Shown: positions 38,527-52,579 of the stretch, piece by piece
Layout of the letters: every line of letters begins with the position of its first letter
Position numbering within the stretch: the first letter of the stretch is position 1
Assembly (NCBI GenBank): GCA_032622095.1
Contig: CP136068.1
Location: forward strand, 61,528,025-61,592,024
From: Siphonodentalium dalli
Lineage: Eukaryota; Mollusca; Scaphopoda; Gadilida; Siphonodentaliidae
DNA: 64,000 bases
Direction: 5' to 3'
Notes under the pieces: generated by a model
What the model saw: the letters and a program-made list of their open reading frames with translations, nothing else
The model's database searches: none
What the model was told of the DNA's origin: nothing
Position numbers and translations under genes: made by a program

Positions 38527-40707
38527 TGGCAGGCAGCAACTCATATAAGATTGGACAGGGAGGAACTCATATAAGGGTGGACATGGAGGAACTCATATAA
38601 GAGTGGACATGGAGGAACTCATATAAGAGTGGACAGGGGGAACTCATATAAGAGTGGACAGGGGGGAACTCATAATAGTAGACAGGGGGAACTCATATAA
38701 GAGTGTACAGGCAGGAACTCATATAAGAGTGGTCAGGGAGGAACTCATATAATAGTGGACATGGAGAAACTCATATAAGAGTGAACAGGGAGGAACTCAT
38801 AAGAGTGGACTGGGAGGAACTCATATAAGAGTGGACAGGCAGGAACACATATAAGAGTGGTCAGGGAGGAACTCATATTTGAGTGGACAGGGAGAAACTC
38901 ATTAAAGAATGGACAGGGAGCAACTCATATAAGAGTGGACAAGGGGGAACTCATATAAGAGTGGACAGGCAGGAACCCATATAAGAGTGGACAGGGAGGA
39001 ACTCATATAAAGTGGACAGGGATGAACTCATGTAAGAGTGGACAGGCAGGAACTCATATAAGAGTGGACAGGCTGGAACTCATATAAGAGTGGACAGGCA
39101 GGAACTCATATAAGAGTGGACAGGGAGGAACTCATAAGAGTGGACAGTGAGGAACTCATAAGAGTGGACATGGAGGAACTCATAAGAGTGGAGAGGCAGG
39201 AACTCATATAAGAGTGGACAGGCAGGAACTCATATAAGAGTGGACAGGCTGGAACTCATATACGAGTGGACAGGCAGCAACTCATATAATAGTGGACAGG
39301 GAGGAACTCATAAGAGAGGACAGGGAGGAACTAATATATGAGTGTACATGGAGGAACTAATATAAGAGTGGACAGGGAGGAACTAATATAAGAGTGGACA
39401 GGGAGGAACTAATATATGAGTGGACAGGGAGGAACTAATATAAGAGTGGACAGGGAGGAACTCATATAAGAGTGGACAGGGAGGAACTAATATAAGAGTG
39501 GACAGGGAGGAACTCATATAAGAGTGGACAGGCTGGAACTCATAAGAGTGGACAGGCTGGAACTCATAAGAGTGGACAGGCAGGAACTCATATAAGAGTG
39601 GACAAGGAGGAACTCATAAGAGTGGACATGGAGGAACTCATAAGAGTGGACAGGCTGGAACTCATATACGAGTGGACAGGCAGCAACTCATATAAGAGTG
39701 GACAGGGAGGAACTCATATAAGAGAGGACAGGGAGAAAATAATATATGAGTGTACAGGGAGGAACTAATATAAGAGTGGACAGGGAGGAACTCATTTAAG
39801 AGTGGACAGGGAGGAACTCATATAAGAGTGGACAGGGAGGAACTCATATAAGAGTGGACAGGGAGGAACTCATATAAGAGTGGACAGGGAGGAACTCATA
39901 TAAGAGTGGACAGGGAGGAACTCATATAAGAGTGGACAGGGAAGAACTCATATAAGAGTGGACATGCAGGAATTCACACAAGAGTGGACAGGCTGGGACT
40001 CATATAATAGTGGACAGGCAGCAACTCATATAAGAGTGGACTGGGAGGAACTCATATAAGAGTGGAAAATGAGGAACTCATATAAGAGTGGAAAATGAGG
40101 AACTCATATAAGAGTGGACAGACTGGAACTCATATAATAGTGGACAGGCAGCAACTCATATTCGAGTGGACAATGGGGAACTCACAAGAGTGGACAGGGG
40201 GGAACTCATATACGAGTGGACAGGCAGCAACTCATATAAGAGTGGACAATGAGGGACTCATATAAGAGTGGACAATGAGGAACTCATATAAGAGTGGACT
40301 GTGAGGAACTCATATAAGAGTGGACAGGGATGAACTCATATAAGAGTGGACAAGGAGGAATTCATATAAGAGTGGACAGGCAGGAAGTCATATAAGAGTG
40401 GACAGGGAGGAACTCATATAAGAGTGGACAAGGATGAATTCATATAAGAGTGGACATGCAGCAACTCATATAAGAGTGGACAGTCAGCAACTCATATACG
40501 AGTGGACAGGGAGGAACTCATATAAGAGTATACAGGTCCAACTCATATAAGAGTGGACAGGAGGAACTCATATAAGAGTGGACAGACAGCAACTCATATA
40601 AGAGTGGACATGGATGAACTCATATACTAGTGGCAGGCAGCAACTCATATAAGAGTGGACAGGGAGGAACTCATATAAGAGTGGACATGGATGAACTCAT
40701 ATAAGAG
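38527..40707 (+). repeat. Middle higher-order unit, standard form, 2,181 bp
   Basis: Same length and same order of marker monomers as 36346-38526. The markers TGTACATGG (39343) and TATACAGGTCC (40529) both lie 2,181 bp after their previous copies. Differences seen are isolated single-base changes. Confidence 0.9.
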
Positions 40708-43700
40708 TGGCAGGCAGCAACTCATATAAGATTGGACAGGGAGGAACTCATATAAGGGTGGACATGGAGGAACTCATATAAGAGTGGACATGGAGGAACT
40801 CATATAAGAGTGGACAGGGGAACTCATATAAGAGTGGACAGGGAGGAACTCATAATAGTAGACAGGGGGAACTCATATAAGAGTGGACAGGCAGGAACTC
40901 ATAAAAGAGTGGTCAGGGAGGAACTCATATAAGAGTGGACATGGAGAAACTCATATAAGAGTGGACAGGGAGGAACTCATAAGAGTGGACTGGGAGGAAC
41001 TCATATAAGAGTGGACAGGCAGGAACACATATAAGAGTGGTCAGGGAGGAACTCATATTTGAGTGGACAGGGAGAAACTCATTAAAGAATGGACAGGGAG
41101 CAACTCATATAAGAGTGGACAAGGGGGAACTCATATAAGAGTGGACAGGCAGGAACCCATATAAGAGTGGACAGGGAGGAACTCATATAAAGTGGACAGG
41201 GAGGAACTCATGTAAGAGTGGACTGGCAGGAACTCATATAAGAGTGGACAGGCTGGAACTCATATAAGAGTGGACAGGCAGGAACTCATATAAGAGTGGA
41301 CAGGGAGGAACTCATAAGAGTGGACAGTGAGGAACTCATAAGAGTGGACATGGAGGAACTCATAAGAGTGGACATGCAGGAACTCATATAAGAGTGGACA
41401 GGCAGGAACTCATATAAGAGTGGACAGGCTGGAACTCATATACGAGTGGACAGGCAGCAACTCATATAATAGTGGACAGGGAGGAACTCATAAGAGAGGA
41501 CAGGGAGGAACTAATATATGAGTGTACATGGAGGAACTAATAAAAGAGTGGACTGGGAGGAACTAATATAAGAGTGGACAGGGAGGAACTAATATATGAG
41601 TGGACAGGGAGGAACTAATATAATAGTGGACAGGGAGGAACTAATATAAGAGTGGACAGGGAGGAACTAATATAAGAGTGGACAGGGAGGAACTCATATA
41701 AGAGTGGACAGGCTGGAACTCATACAAGAGTGGACAGGCTGGAACTCATAAGAGTGGACAGGCAGGAACTCATATAAGAGTGGACAGGGAGGAACTCATA
41801 AGAGTGGACATGGAGGAACTCATAAGAGTGGACAGGCTGGAACTCATATACGAGTTGACAGGCAGCAACTCATATAAGAGTGGACAGGGAGGAACTCATA
41901 TAAGAGAGGACAGGGAGAAACTAATATATGAGTGTACAGGGAGGAACTAATATAAGAGTGGACAGGGAGGAACTCATATAAGAGTGGACAGGGAGGAACT
42001 CATATAAGAGTGGACAGGGAGGAACTCATATAAGAGTGGACAGGGAGGAACTCATATAAGAGTGGACAGGGAGGAACTCATATAAGAGTGGACAGGCAAG
42101 AACTCATATAAGAGTGGACATGCAGGAATTCACACAAGAGTGGACAGGCTGGGACTCATATAATAGTGGACAGGCAGCAACTCATATAAGAGTGGACTGG
42201 GAGGAACTCATATTAGAGTGGAAAATGAGGAACTCATATAAGAGTGGACAATGAGGAACTCATATAAGAGTGGACAGACTGGAAGTCATATAATAGTGGA
42301 CAGGCAGCAACTCATATTCGAGTGGACAATGGGGAACTCACATGAGTGGACAGGGGGGAACTCATATACGAGTGGACAGGCAGCAACTCATATACGAGTG
42401 GACAGGCAGCAACTCATATAAGAGTGGACAATGAGGGACTCATATAAGAGTGGACAATGATGAACTCATATAAGAGTGGACTGTGAGGAACTCATATAAG
42501 AGTGGACAGGGATGAACTCATATAAGAGTGGACAGGCTGGAACTCATAAGAGTGGACAGGCTGGAACTCATAAGAGTGGACAGGCAGGAACTCATATAAG
42601 AGTGGACAAGGAGGAACTCTTAAGAGTGGACATGGAGGAACTCATAAGAGTGGACAGGCTGTAACTCATATACGAGTGGACAGGCAGCAACTCATATAAG
42701 AGTGGACAGGGAGGAACTCATATAAGAGAGGACAGGGAGAAACTAATATATGAGTGTACAGGGAGGAACTAATATAAGAGTGGACAGGGAGGAACTCATA
42801 TAAGAGTGGACAGGGAGGAACTCATATAAGAGTGGACAGGGAGGAACTCATATGAGAGTGGACAGGGAGGAACTCATATAAGAGTGGACAGGGAGGAACT
42901 CATATAAGAGTGGACAGGGAGGAACTCATATAAGAGTGGACAGGGAAGAACTCATATAAGAGTGGACATGCAGGAATTCACACAAGAGTGGACAGGCTGG
43001 GACTCATATAATAGTGGACAGGCAGCAACTCATATAAGAGTGGACAGGGAGGAACTCATATAAGAGTGGAAAATGAGGAACTCATATAAGAGTGGAAAAT
43101 GAGGAACTCATATAAGAGTGGACAGACTGGAACTCATATAATAGTGGACAGGCAGCAACTCATATTCGAGTGGACAATGGGGAACTCACAAGAGTGGACA
43201 GGGGGGAACTCATATACGAGTGGACAGGCAGCAACTCATATAAGAGTGGACAATGAGGGACTCATATAAGAGTGGACAATGAGGAACTCATATAAGAGTG
43301 GACTGTGAGGAACTCATATAAGAGTGGACAGGGATGAACTCATATAAGAGTGGACAAAGAGGAATTCATATAAGAGTGGACAGGCAGGAAGTCATATAAG
43401 AGTGGACAGGGAGGAACTCATATAAGAGTGGACTAGGATGAATTCATATAAGAGTGGACATGCAGCAACTCATATAAGAGTGGACAGTCAGCAACTCATA
43501 TAAGAGTGGACAGGGAGGAACTCATATAAGAGTATACAGGTCCAACTCATATAAGAGTGGACAGGAGGAACTCATATAAGAGTGGACAGACAGCAACTCA
43601 TATAAGAGTGGACATGGATGAACTCATATACTAGTGGCAGGCAGCAACTCATATAAGAGTGGACAGGGAGCAACTCATATAAGAGTGGACATGGATGAAC

Positions 43701-43711
43701 TCATATAAGAG
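40708..43711 (+). repeat. Middle higher-order unit, extended form, 3,004 bp
   Basis: Standard order up to the ACTGTGAGG and GGGATG monomers. At 42531 it then jumps back to the second 24-mer cluster (GACAGGCTGG...CATAAGAG) and repeats that stretch before continuing. This adds about 820 bp. The next unit has the same junction. Confidence 0.88.
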
Positions 43712-46691
43712 TGGCAGGCAGCAACTCATATAAGATTGGACAGGGAGGAACTCATATAAGGGTGGACATGGAGGAACTCATATAAGAGTGGACATGGAGG
43801 AACTCATATAAGAGTGGACAGGGGGAACTCATATAAGAGTGGACAGGGAGGAACTCATAATAGTAGACAGGTGGAACTCATATAAGAGTGGACAGGCAGG
43901 AACTCATATAAGAGTGGTCAGGGAGGAACTCATATAAGAGTGGACATGGAGAAACTCATATAAGAGTGGACAGGGAGGAACTCATAAGAGTGGACTGGGA
44001 GGAACTCATATAAGAGTGGATAGGCAGGAACACATATAAGAGTGGTCAGGGAGGAACTCATATTTGAGTGGACAGGGAGAAACTCATTAAAGAATGGACA
44101 GGGAGCAACTCATATAAGAGTGGACAAGGGGGAACTCATATAAGAGTGGACAGGCAGGAACCCATATAAGAGTGGACAGGGAGGAACTCATATAAAGTGG
44201 ACAGGGAGGAACTCATGTAAGAGTGGACAGGCAGGAACTCATATAAGAGTCGACAGGCTGGAACTCATATAAGAGTGGACAGGCAGGAACTCATATAAGA
44301 GTGGACAGGGAGGAACTCATAAGAGTGGACAGTGAGGAACTCATAAGAGTGGACATGGAGGAACTCATAAGAGTGGACAGGCAGGAACTCATATAAGAGT
44401 GGACAGGCAGGAACTCATATAAGAGTGGACAGGCTGGAACTCATATACGAGTGGACAGGCAGCAACTCATATAATAGTGGACAGGGAGGAACTCATAAGA
44501 GAGGACAGGGAGGAACTAATATATGAGTGTACATGGAGGAACTAATATAAGAGTGGACAGGGAGGAACTAATATAAGAGTGGACAGGGAGGAACTAATAT
44601 ATGAGTGGACAGGGAGGAACTAATATAAGAGTGGACAGGGAGGAACTAATATAAGAGTGGACAGGGAGGAACTAATATAAGAGTGGACAGGGAGGAACTC
44701 ATATAAGAGTGGATAGGCTGGAACTCATAATAGTGGACAGGCAGGAACTCATATAAGAGTGGACAAGGAGGAACTCATAAGAGTGGACATGGAGGAACTC
44801 ATAAGAGTGGACAGGCTGGAACTCATATACGAGTGGACAGGCAGCAACTCATATAAGAGTGGACAGGGAGGAACTCATATAAGAGAGGACAGGGAGAAAA
44901 CTAATATATGAGTGTAAAGGGAGGAACTAATATAAGAGTGGACAGGGAGGAACTCATATAAGAGTGGACAGGGAGGAACTCATATAAGAGTGGACAGGGA
45001 GGAACTCATATAAGAGTGGACAGGGAGGAACTCATATAAGAGTGGACAGGGAGGAACTCATATAAGAGTGGACAGGGAGGAACTCATATAAGAGTGGACA
45101 GGGAAGAACTTATATAAGAGTGGACATGCAGGAATTCACACAAGAGTGGACAGGCTGGGACTCATATAATAGTGGACAGGCAGCAACTCATATAAGAGTG
45201 GACTGGGAGGAACTCATATTAGAGTGGAAAATGAGGAACTCATATAAGAGTGGACAATGAGGAACTCATATAAGAGTGGACAGACTGGAACTCATATAAT
45301 AGTGGACAGGCAGCAACTCATATTCGAGTGGACAATGGGGAACTCACAAGAGTGGACAGGGGGGAACTCATATACGAGTGGACAGGCAGCAACTCATATA
45401 AGAGTGGACAATGAGGGACTCATATAAGAGTGGACAATGAGGAACTCATATAAGAGTGGACTGTGAGGAACTCATATAAGAGTGGACAGGGATGAACTCA
45501 TATAAGAGTGGACAGGCTGGAACTCATAAGAGTGGACAGGCTGGAACTCATACGAGTGGACAGGCAGGAACTCATATAAGAGTGGACAAGGAGGAACTCA
45601 TAAGAGTGGACATGGAGGAACTCATAAGAGTGGACAGGCTGGAACTCATATACGAGTGGACAGGCAGCAACTCATATAAGAGTGGACAGGGAGGAACTCA
45701 TATAAGAGAGGACAGGGAGAAACTAATATATGAGTGTACAGGGAGGAACTAATATAAGAGTGGACACGGAGGAACTCATATAAGAGTGGACAGGGAGGAA
45801 CTCATATAAGAGTGGATGGGGAGGAACTCATATAAGAGTGGACAGGGAGGAACTCATATAAGAGTGGACAGGGAGGAACTCATATAAGAGTGGACAGGGA
45901 GGAACTCATATAAGAGTGGACAGGGAAGAACTCATATAATAGTGGACATGCAGGAATTCACACAAGAGTGGACAGGCTGGGACTCATATAATAGTGGACA
46001 GGCAGCAACTCATATAAGAGTGGACTGGGAGGAACTCATATAAGAGTGGAAAATGAGGAACTCATATAAGAGTGGAAAATGAGGAACTCATATAAGAGTG
46101 GACAGACTGGAACTCATATAATAGTGGACAGGCAGCAACTCATATTCGAGTGGACAATGGGGAACTCACAAGAGTGGACAGGGGGGAACTCATATACGAG
46201 TGGACAGGCAGCAACTCATATAAGAGTGGACAATGAGGGACTCATATAAGAGTGGACAATGAGGAACTCATATAAGAGTGGACTGTGAGGAACTCATATA
46301 AGAGTGGACAGGGATGAACTCATATAAGAGTGGACAAGGAGGAATTCATATAAGAGTGGACAGGCAGGAAGTCATATAAGAGTGGACAGGGAGGAACTCA
46401 TATAAGAGTGGACAAGGATGAATTCATATAAGAGTGGACATGCAGCAACTCATATAAGAGTGGACAGTCAGCAACTCATATAAGAGTGGACAGGGAGGAA
46501 CTCATATAAGAGTATACAGGTCCAACTCATATAAGAGTGGACAGGAGGAACTCATATAAGAGTGGACAGACAGCAACTCATATAAGAGTGGACATGGATG
46601 AACTCATATACTAGTGGCAGGCAGCAACTCATATAAGAGTGGACAGGGAGGAACTCATATAAGAGTGGACATGGATGAACTCATATAAGAG
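43712..46691 (+). repeat. Middle higher-order unit, extended form, 2,980 bp
   Basis: Has the same jump-back junction as the previous unit, here at 45511, exactly 2,980 bp later. TATACAGGTCC recurs 2,980 bp after its previous copy (43533, 46513), as does TGTACATGG (44528, 47508). The two extended units therefore descend from one event and a later tandem duplication. Confidence 0.88.
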
Positions 46692-48695
46692 TGGCAGGCA
46701 GCAACTCATATAAGATTGGACAGGGAGGAACTCATATAAGGGTGGACAAGGAGGAACTCATATAAGAGTGGACATGGAGGAACTCATATAAGAGTGGACA
46801 GGGGGAACTCATATAAGAGTGGACAGGGAGGAACTCATAATAGTAGACAGGGGGAACTCATATAAGAGTGGACAGGCAGGAACTCATAAAAGAGTGGTCA
46901 GGGAGGAACTCATATAAGAGTGGACATGGAGAAACTCATATAAGAGTGGACAGGGAGGAACTCATAAGAGTGGACTGGGAGGAACTCATATAAGAGTGGA
47001 CAGGCAGGAACACATATAAGAGTGGTCAGGGAGGAACTCATATTTGAGTGGACAGGGAGAAACTCATTAAAGAATGGACAGGGAGCATCTCATATAAGAG
47101 TGGACAAGGGGGAACTCATATAAGAGTGGACAGGCAGGAACCCATATAAGAGTGGACAGGGAGGAACTCATATAAAGTGGACAGGGAGGAACTCATGTAA
47201 GAGTGGACTGGCAGGAACTCATATAAGAGTGGACAGGCTGGAACTCATATAAGAGTGGACAGGCAGGAACTCATACAAGAGTGGACAGGGAGGAACTCAT
47301 AAGAGTGGACAGTGAGGAACTCATAAGAGTGGACATGGAGGAACTCATAAGAGTGGACATGCAGGAACTCATATAAGAGTGGACAGGCAGGAACTCATAT
47401 AAGAGTGGACAGGCTGGAACTCATATACGAGTGGACAGGCAGCAACTCATATAATAGTGGACAGGGAGGAACTCATAAGAGAGGACAGGGATGAACTAAT
47501 ATATGAGTGTACATGGAGGAACTAATAAAAGAGTGGACAGGGAGGAACTAATATAAGAGTGGACAGGGAGGAACTAATATATGAGTGGACAGGGAGGAAC
47601 TAATATAATAGTGGACAGGGAGGAACTAATATAAGAGTGGACAGGGAGGAACTAATATAAGAGTGGACAGGGAGGAACTCATATAAGAGTGGACAGGCTG
47701 GAACTCATAAGAGTGGACAGGGAGGAACTCACATAAGAGTGGACAGGCAGGAACTCATATAAGAGTGGACAGGGATGAACTCATAAGAGTGGACATGGAG
47801 GAACTCATAAGAGTGGACAGGCTGGAACTCATATACGAGTGGACAGGCAGCAACTCATATAAGAGTGGACAGGGAGGAACTCATATAAGAGAGGACAGGG
47901 AGAAACTAATATATGAGTGTACAGGGAGGAACTAATATAAGAGTGGACAGGGAGGAACTCATATAAGAGTGGACAGGGAGGAACTCATATAAGAGTGGAC
48001 AGGGAGGAACTCATATAAGTGTGGACAGGGGGGAACTCATATAAGAGTGGACAGGGAGGAACTCATATAAGAGTGGACAGGGAGGAACTCATATAAGAGT
48101 GGACAGGGAAGAACTCATATAAGAGTGGACATGCAGGAATTCACACAATAGTGGACAGGCTGGGACTCATATAATAGTGGACAGGCAGCAACTCATATAA
48201 GAGTGGACAGGCAGCAACTCATATAAGAGTGGACTGGGAAGAACTCTTATTAGAGTGGACAATGAGGAACTCATATAAGAGTGGACAGACTGGAACTCAT
48301 ATAATAGTGGACAGGCAGCAACTCATATTCGAGTGGACAATGGGGAACTCACAAGAGTGGACAGGGGGGAACTCATATACGAGTGGACAGGCAGCAACTC
48401 ATATAAGAGTGGACAATGAGGGACTCATATAAGAGTGGACAATGAGGAACTCATATAAGAGTGGACTGTGAGGAACTCATATAAGAGTGGACAGGGATGA
48501 ACTCATATAAGAGTGGACAAGGAGGAATTCATATAAGAGTGGACAGGCAGGAAGTCATATAAGAGTGGACAGGGAGGAACTCATATAAGAGTGGACAAGG
48601 ATGAATTCATATAAGAGTGGACATGCAGCAACTCATATAAGAGTGGACAGTCAGCAACTCATATAAGAGTGGACATGGATGAACTCATATAAGAG
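46692..48695 (+). repeat. Middle higher-order unit, shortened form, 2,004 bp
   Basis: Bounded by TGGCAGGCAGC markers. Near 48663, AGTCAGCAAC joins directly to CATGGATGAAC, the same deletion as at 33178. A GCAGCAAC monomer is repeated near 48190-48220. Confidence 0.87.
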
Positions 48696-51600
48696 TGGCA
48701 GGCAGCAACTCATATAAGATTGGACAGGGAGGAACTCATATAAGGGTGGACATGGAGGAACTCATATAAGAGTGGACATGGAGGAACTCATATAAGAGTG
48801 GACAGGGGGATCTCATATAAGAGTGGACAGGGAGGAACTCATAAGAGTAGACAGGGGGGACTCATATAAGAGTGGACAGGCAGGAACTCATATAAGAGTG
48901 GTCAGGGAGGAACTCATATAAGAGTGGACATGGAGAAACTCATATAAGAGTGGACAGGGAGGAACTCATAAGAGTGGACTGGGAGGAACTCATATAAGAG
49001 TGGACAGGCAGGAACACATATAAGAGTGGTCAGAGAGGAACTCATATTTGAGTGGACAGGGAGAAACTCATTAAAGAATGGACAGGGAGCAACTCATATA
49101 AGAGTGGACAAGGGGGAACTCATATAAGAGTGGACAGGCAGGAACCCATATAAGAGTGGACAGGGAGGAACTCATATAAAGTGGCAGGGAGGAACTCATG
49201 TAAGAGTGGACAGGCAGGAACTCATATAAGAGTGGACAGGCTGGAACTCATATAAGAGTGGACAGGCAGGAACTCATATAAGAGTGGACAGTGAGGAATT
49301 AATATATGAGTGTACAGGGAGGAACTAATATAAGAGTGGACAGGGAGGAACTAATATAAGAGTGGACAGGGAGGAACTCATATAAGAGTGGACAGGGAGG
49401 AACTCATATAAGGGTGGACAGGCAGCAACTCATATAAGAGTGGACAGGCAGGAACTCATATAACAGTGTACAGGGAGGAACTCATAAGAGTTGACAGGGA
49501 GGAACTCATATAAGAGTGGACAGGGAAGAACTCATATAAGAGTGGACATGCAGGAATTCATATAAGAGTGGACAGGGAGGAACTCATATAAGAGTGGACA
49601 GGGAGAAACTCATAAGAGTGGACAGGGAGGAACTCATAAGAGTGGACATGGAGGAACTCATAAGAGTGGACAGGCAGGAACTCATATAAGAGTGGACAGG
49701 CTGGAACTCATATACGAGTGGACAGGCTGGAACTCATATACGAGTGGACAGGCAGCAACTCACATAATAGTGGACAGGGAGGAACTCATAAGAGAAGACA
49801 GGGAGGAACTAATATATGAGTGTACATGGAGGAACTAATATAAGAGTGGACAGGGAGGATCTAATATAAGAGTGGACAGGGAGGAACAAATATAAGAGTG
49901 GACAGGGAAGAACTAATATAAGAGTGGATAGGGAGGAACTAATATAAGAGTGGACGGGGAGGAACTCATATAAGAGTGGACAGGCTGGAACTCATAAGAG
50001 TGGACAGGCTGGAACTCATAAGAGTGGACAGGCAGGAACTCATATAAGAGTGGACAGGGAGGAACTCATAAGAGTGGACATGGAGGAACTCATAAGAGTG
50101 GACAGGCTGGAACTCATATACGAGTGGACAGGCAGCAACTCATATAAGAGTGGACAGGGAGGAACTCATATAAGAGAGGACAGGGAGGAATTAATATATG
50201 AGTGTACAGGGAGGAACTAATATAAGAGTGGACAGGGAGGAACTAATATAAGAGTGGACAGGGAGGAACTCATATAAGAGTGGACAGGGAGGAACTCATA
50301 TAAGAGTGGACAGGCAGCAACTCATATAAGAGTGGACAGACAAGAACTCATAAGTGTGGACTGGGAGGAACTCATATAAGAGTGGACAGGCAGGAACACA
50401 TATAAGAGTGGTCAGTGAGGAACTCATATTTGAGTGGACAGGGAGAAACTCATTAAAAAATGGACAGGGAGCAACTCATATAAGAGTGGACAAGGGGGAA
50501 CTCATATAAGAGTGGTCAGGCAGGAACCCATATAAGAGTGGACAGGGAGGAACTCATATAAAGTGGACAGGGAGGAACTCATATAAGAGTGGACAGGCAG
50601 GAACTCATATAAGAGTGGACAGGCTGGAACTCATATAAGAGTGGACAGGCAGGAACTCATATAAGAGTGGACAGGGAGGAACTCATAATAGTGGACAGTG
50701 AGGAACTCTTAAGAGTGGACATGGAGGAACTCATAAGAGTGGACAGGCAGGAACTCATATAAGAGTGGACAGGCAGGAACTCATATAAGAGTGGACAGGC
50801 TGGAACTCATATACGAGTGGACAGGCTGGAACTCATATACGAGTGGACAGGCAGCAACTCATATAATAGTGGACAGGGAGGAACTCATAAGAGAGGACAG
50901 GGAGGAACTAATATATGAGTGTACATGGAGGAACTAATATAAGAGTGGACAGGGAGGAACTAATATAAGAGTGGACAGGGAGGAACTAATATAAGAGTGG
51001 ACAGGGAGGAACTAATATAAGAGTGGACAGGGAGGAACTAATATAAGAGTGGACAGGGAGGAACTAATATAAGAGTGGACAGGGAGGAACTCATATAAGA
51101 GTGGACAGGCTGGAACTCATAAGAGTGGACAGGCTGGAACTCATAAGAGTGGACAGGCAGGAACTCATATAAGAGTGGACAGGGAGGAACTCATAAGAGT
51201 GGACATGGAGGAACTCATAAGAGTGGACAGGCTGGAACTCATATACGAGTGGACAGGCAGCAACTCATATAAGAGTGAACAGGGAGGAACTCATATAAGA
51301 GAGGACAGGGAGAAACTAATATATGAGTGTACAGGGAGGAACTAATATAAGAGTGGACAGGGAGGAACTCATATAATAGTGGACAGGGAGGAACTCATAT
51401 AAGAGTGGACAGGGAGGAACCCATATAAGAGTGGACAGGCAGGAACTCATAAAAGAATGGACAGACAGGAACTCATATAAGAGTGGACAGGCAGGAACTC
51501 ATATAGCAGTGTACAGGGAGGAACTCATAAGAGTTGACAGTGAGGAACTCATATAAGAGTGGACAGGGAAGAACTCATATAAGAGTGGACATGTAGGAAC

Positions 51601-52579
51601 TCATATAAGAGTGGACAGGCAGGAACTCATATAAGAGTGGACAGGCAGGAACTCATATAGCAGTGTACAGGGAGGAACTCATAAGAGTTGACAGGGAGGA
51701 ACTCATATAAGAGTGGACAGGGAAGAACTCATATAAGAGTGGACATGCAGGAATTCATATAAGAGTGGACAGGGAACTCATATAAGAGTGGACAGGGAGG
51801 AACTCATAAGAGTGGACAGGGAGGAACTCATAAGAGTGGACATGGAGGAACTCATATAAGAGTGGACAGGGAGGAACCCATATAAGAGTGGACAGGCAGG
51901 AACTCATAAAAGAATGGACAGACAGGAACTCATATAAGAGTGGACAGGCAGGAACTAATATAAGAGTGGACAGGGAGGAACTCATATAAGAGTGGACAGG
52001 GGGGAACTCATATAAGAGTGGACAGGCAGCAACTCATATAAGCGTGGACAGGCAGGAACTCATATAACAGTGTACATGGAGGAACTCATAAGAGTTGACA
52101 GGGAGGAACTCATATAAGAGTGGACAGGGAAGAACTCATATAAGAGTGGACATGCAGTAATTCATATAAGAGTGACAGGCTGGGACTCATATAAGAGTGG
52201 ACATGCAGGAACTCATATAAGAGTGGACAGGGAGGAACTCATATAAGAGTATACAGGTCCAACTCATATAAGAGTGGACAGGGAGGAACTCATAAAAGAG
52301 TGGACAGGGAGCAACTCATAAAAGAGTGGACAGGCAGCAACTCATAAAAGAGTGGACAGGGAGCAACTCATATAAGAGTGGACAGGGAGCAACTCATATA
52401 AGAGTGGACACGCAGGAACTCATATAAGAGTGGACACGCAGGAACTCATATAAGAGTGGACAGGGAGGAACTCATATAAGAGTGGACAGGGAGGAACTCA
52501 TATAAGAGTGGACAGAGAGGAACTCATATAAGAGTGGACAGGCAGGAACTCATATAAGAGTGAACAGGGAGGAACTCAT
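48696..52579 (+). repeat. 26-bp satellite, transition to the right-hand mosaic
   Basis: Begins as a copy of 33211-33890 at an offset of 15,485 bp, including the GTGAGG to AATTAATATATGAG junction (49291). It then runs through two TGTACATGG cassettes (near 49820 and 50915) and into TAGCAGTGTACAGG and ATGTAGGAAC monomers typical of the right end. No gene is seen. Confidence 0.85.
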
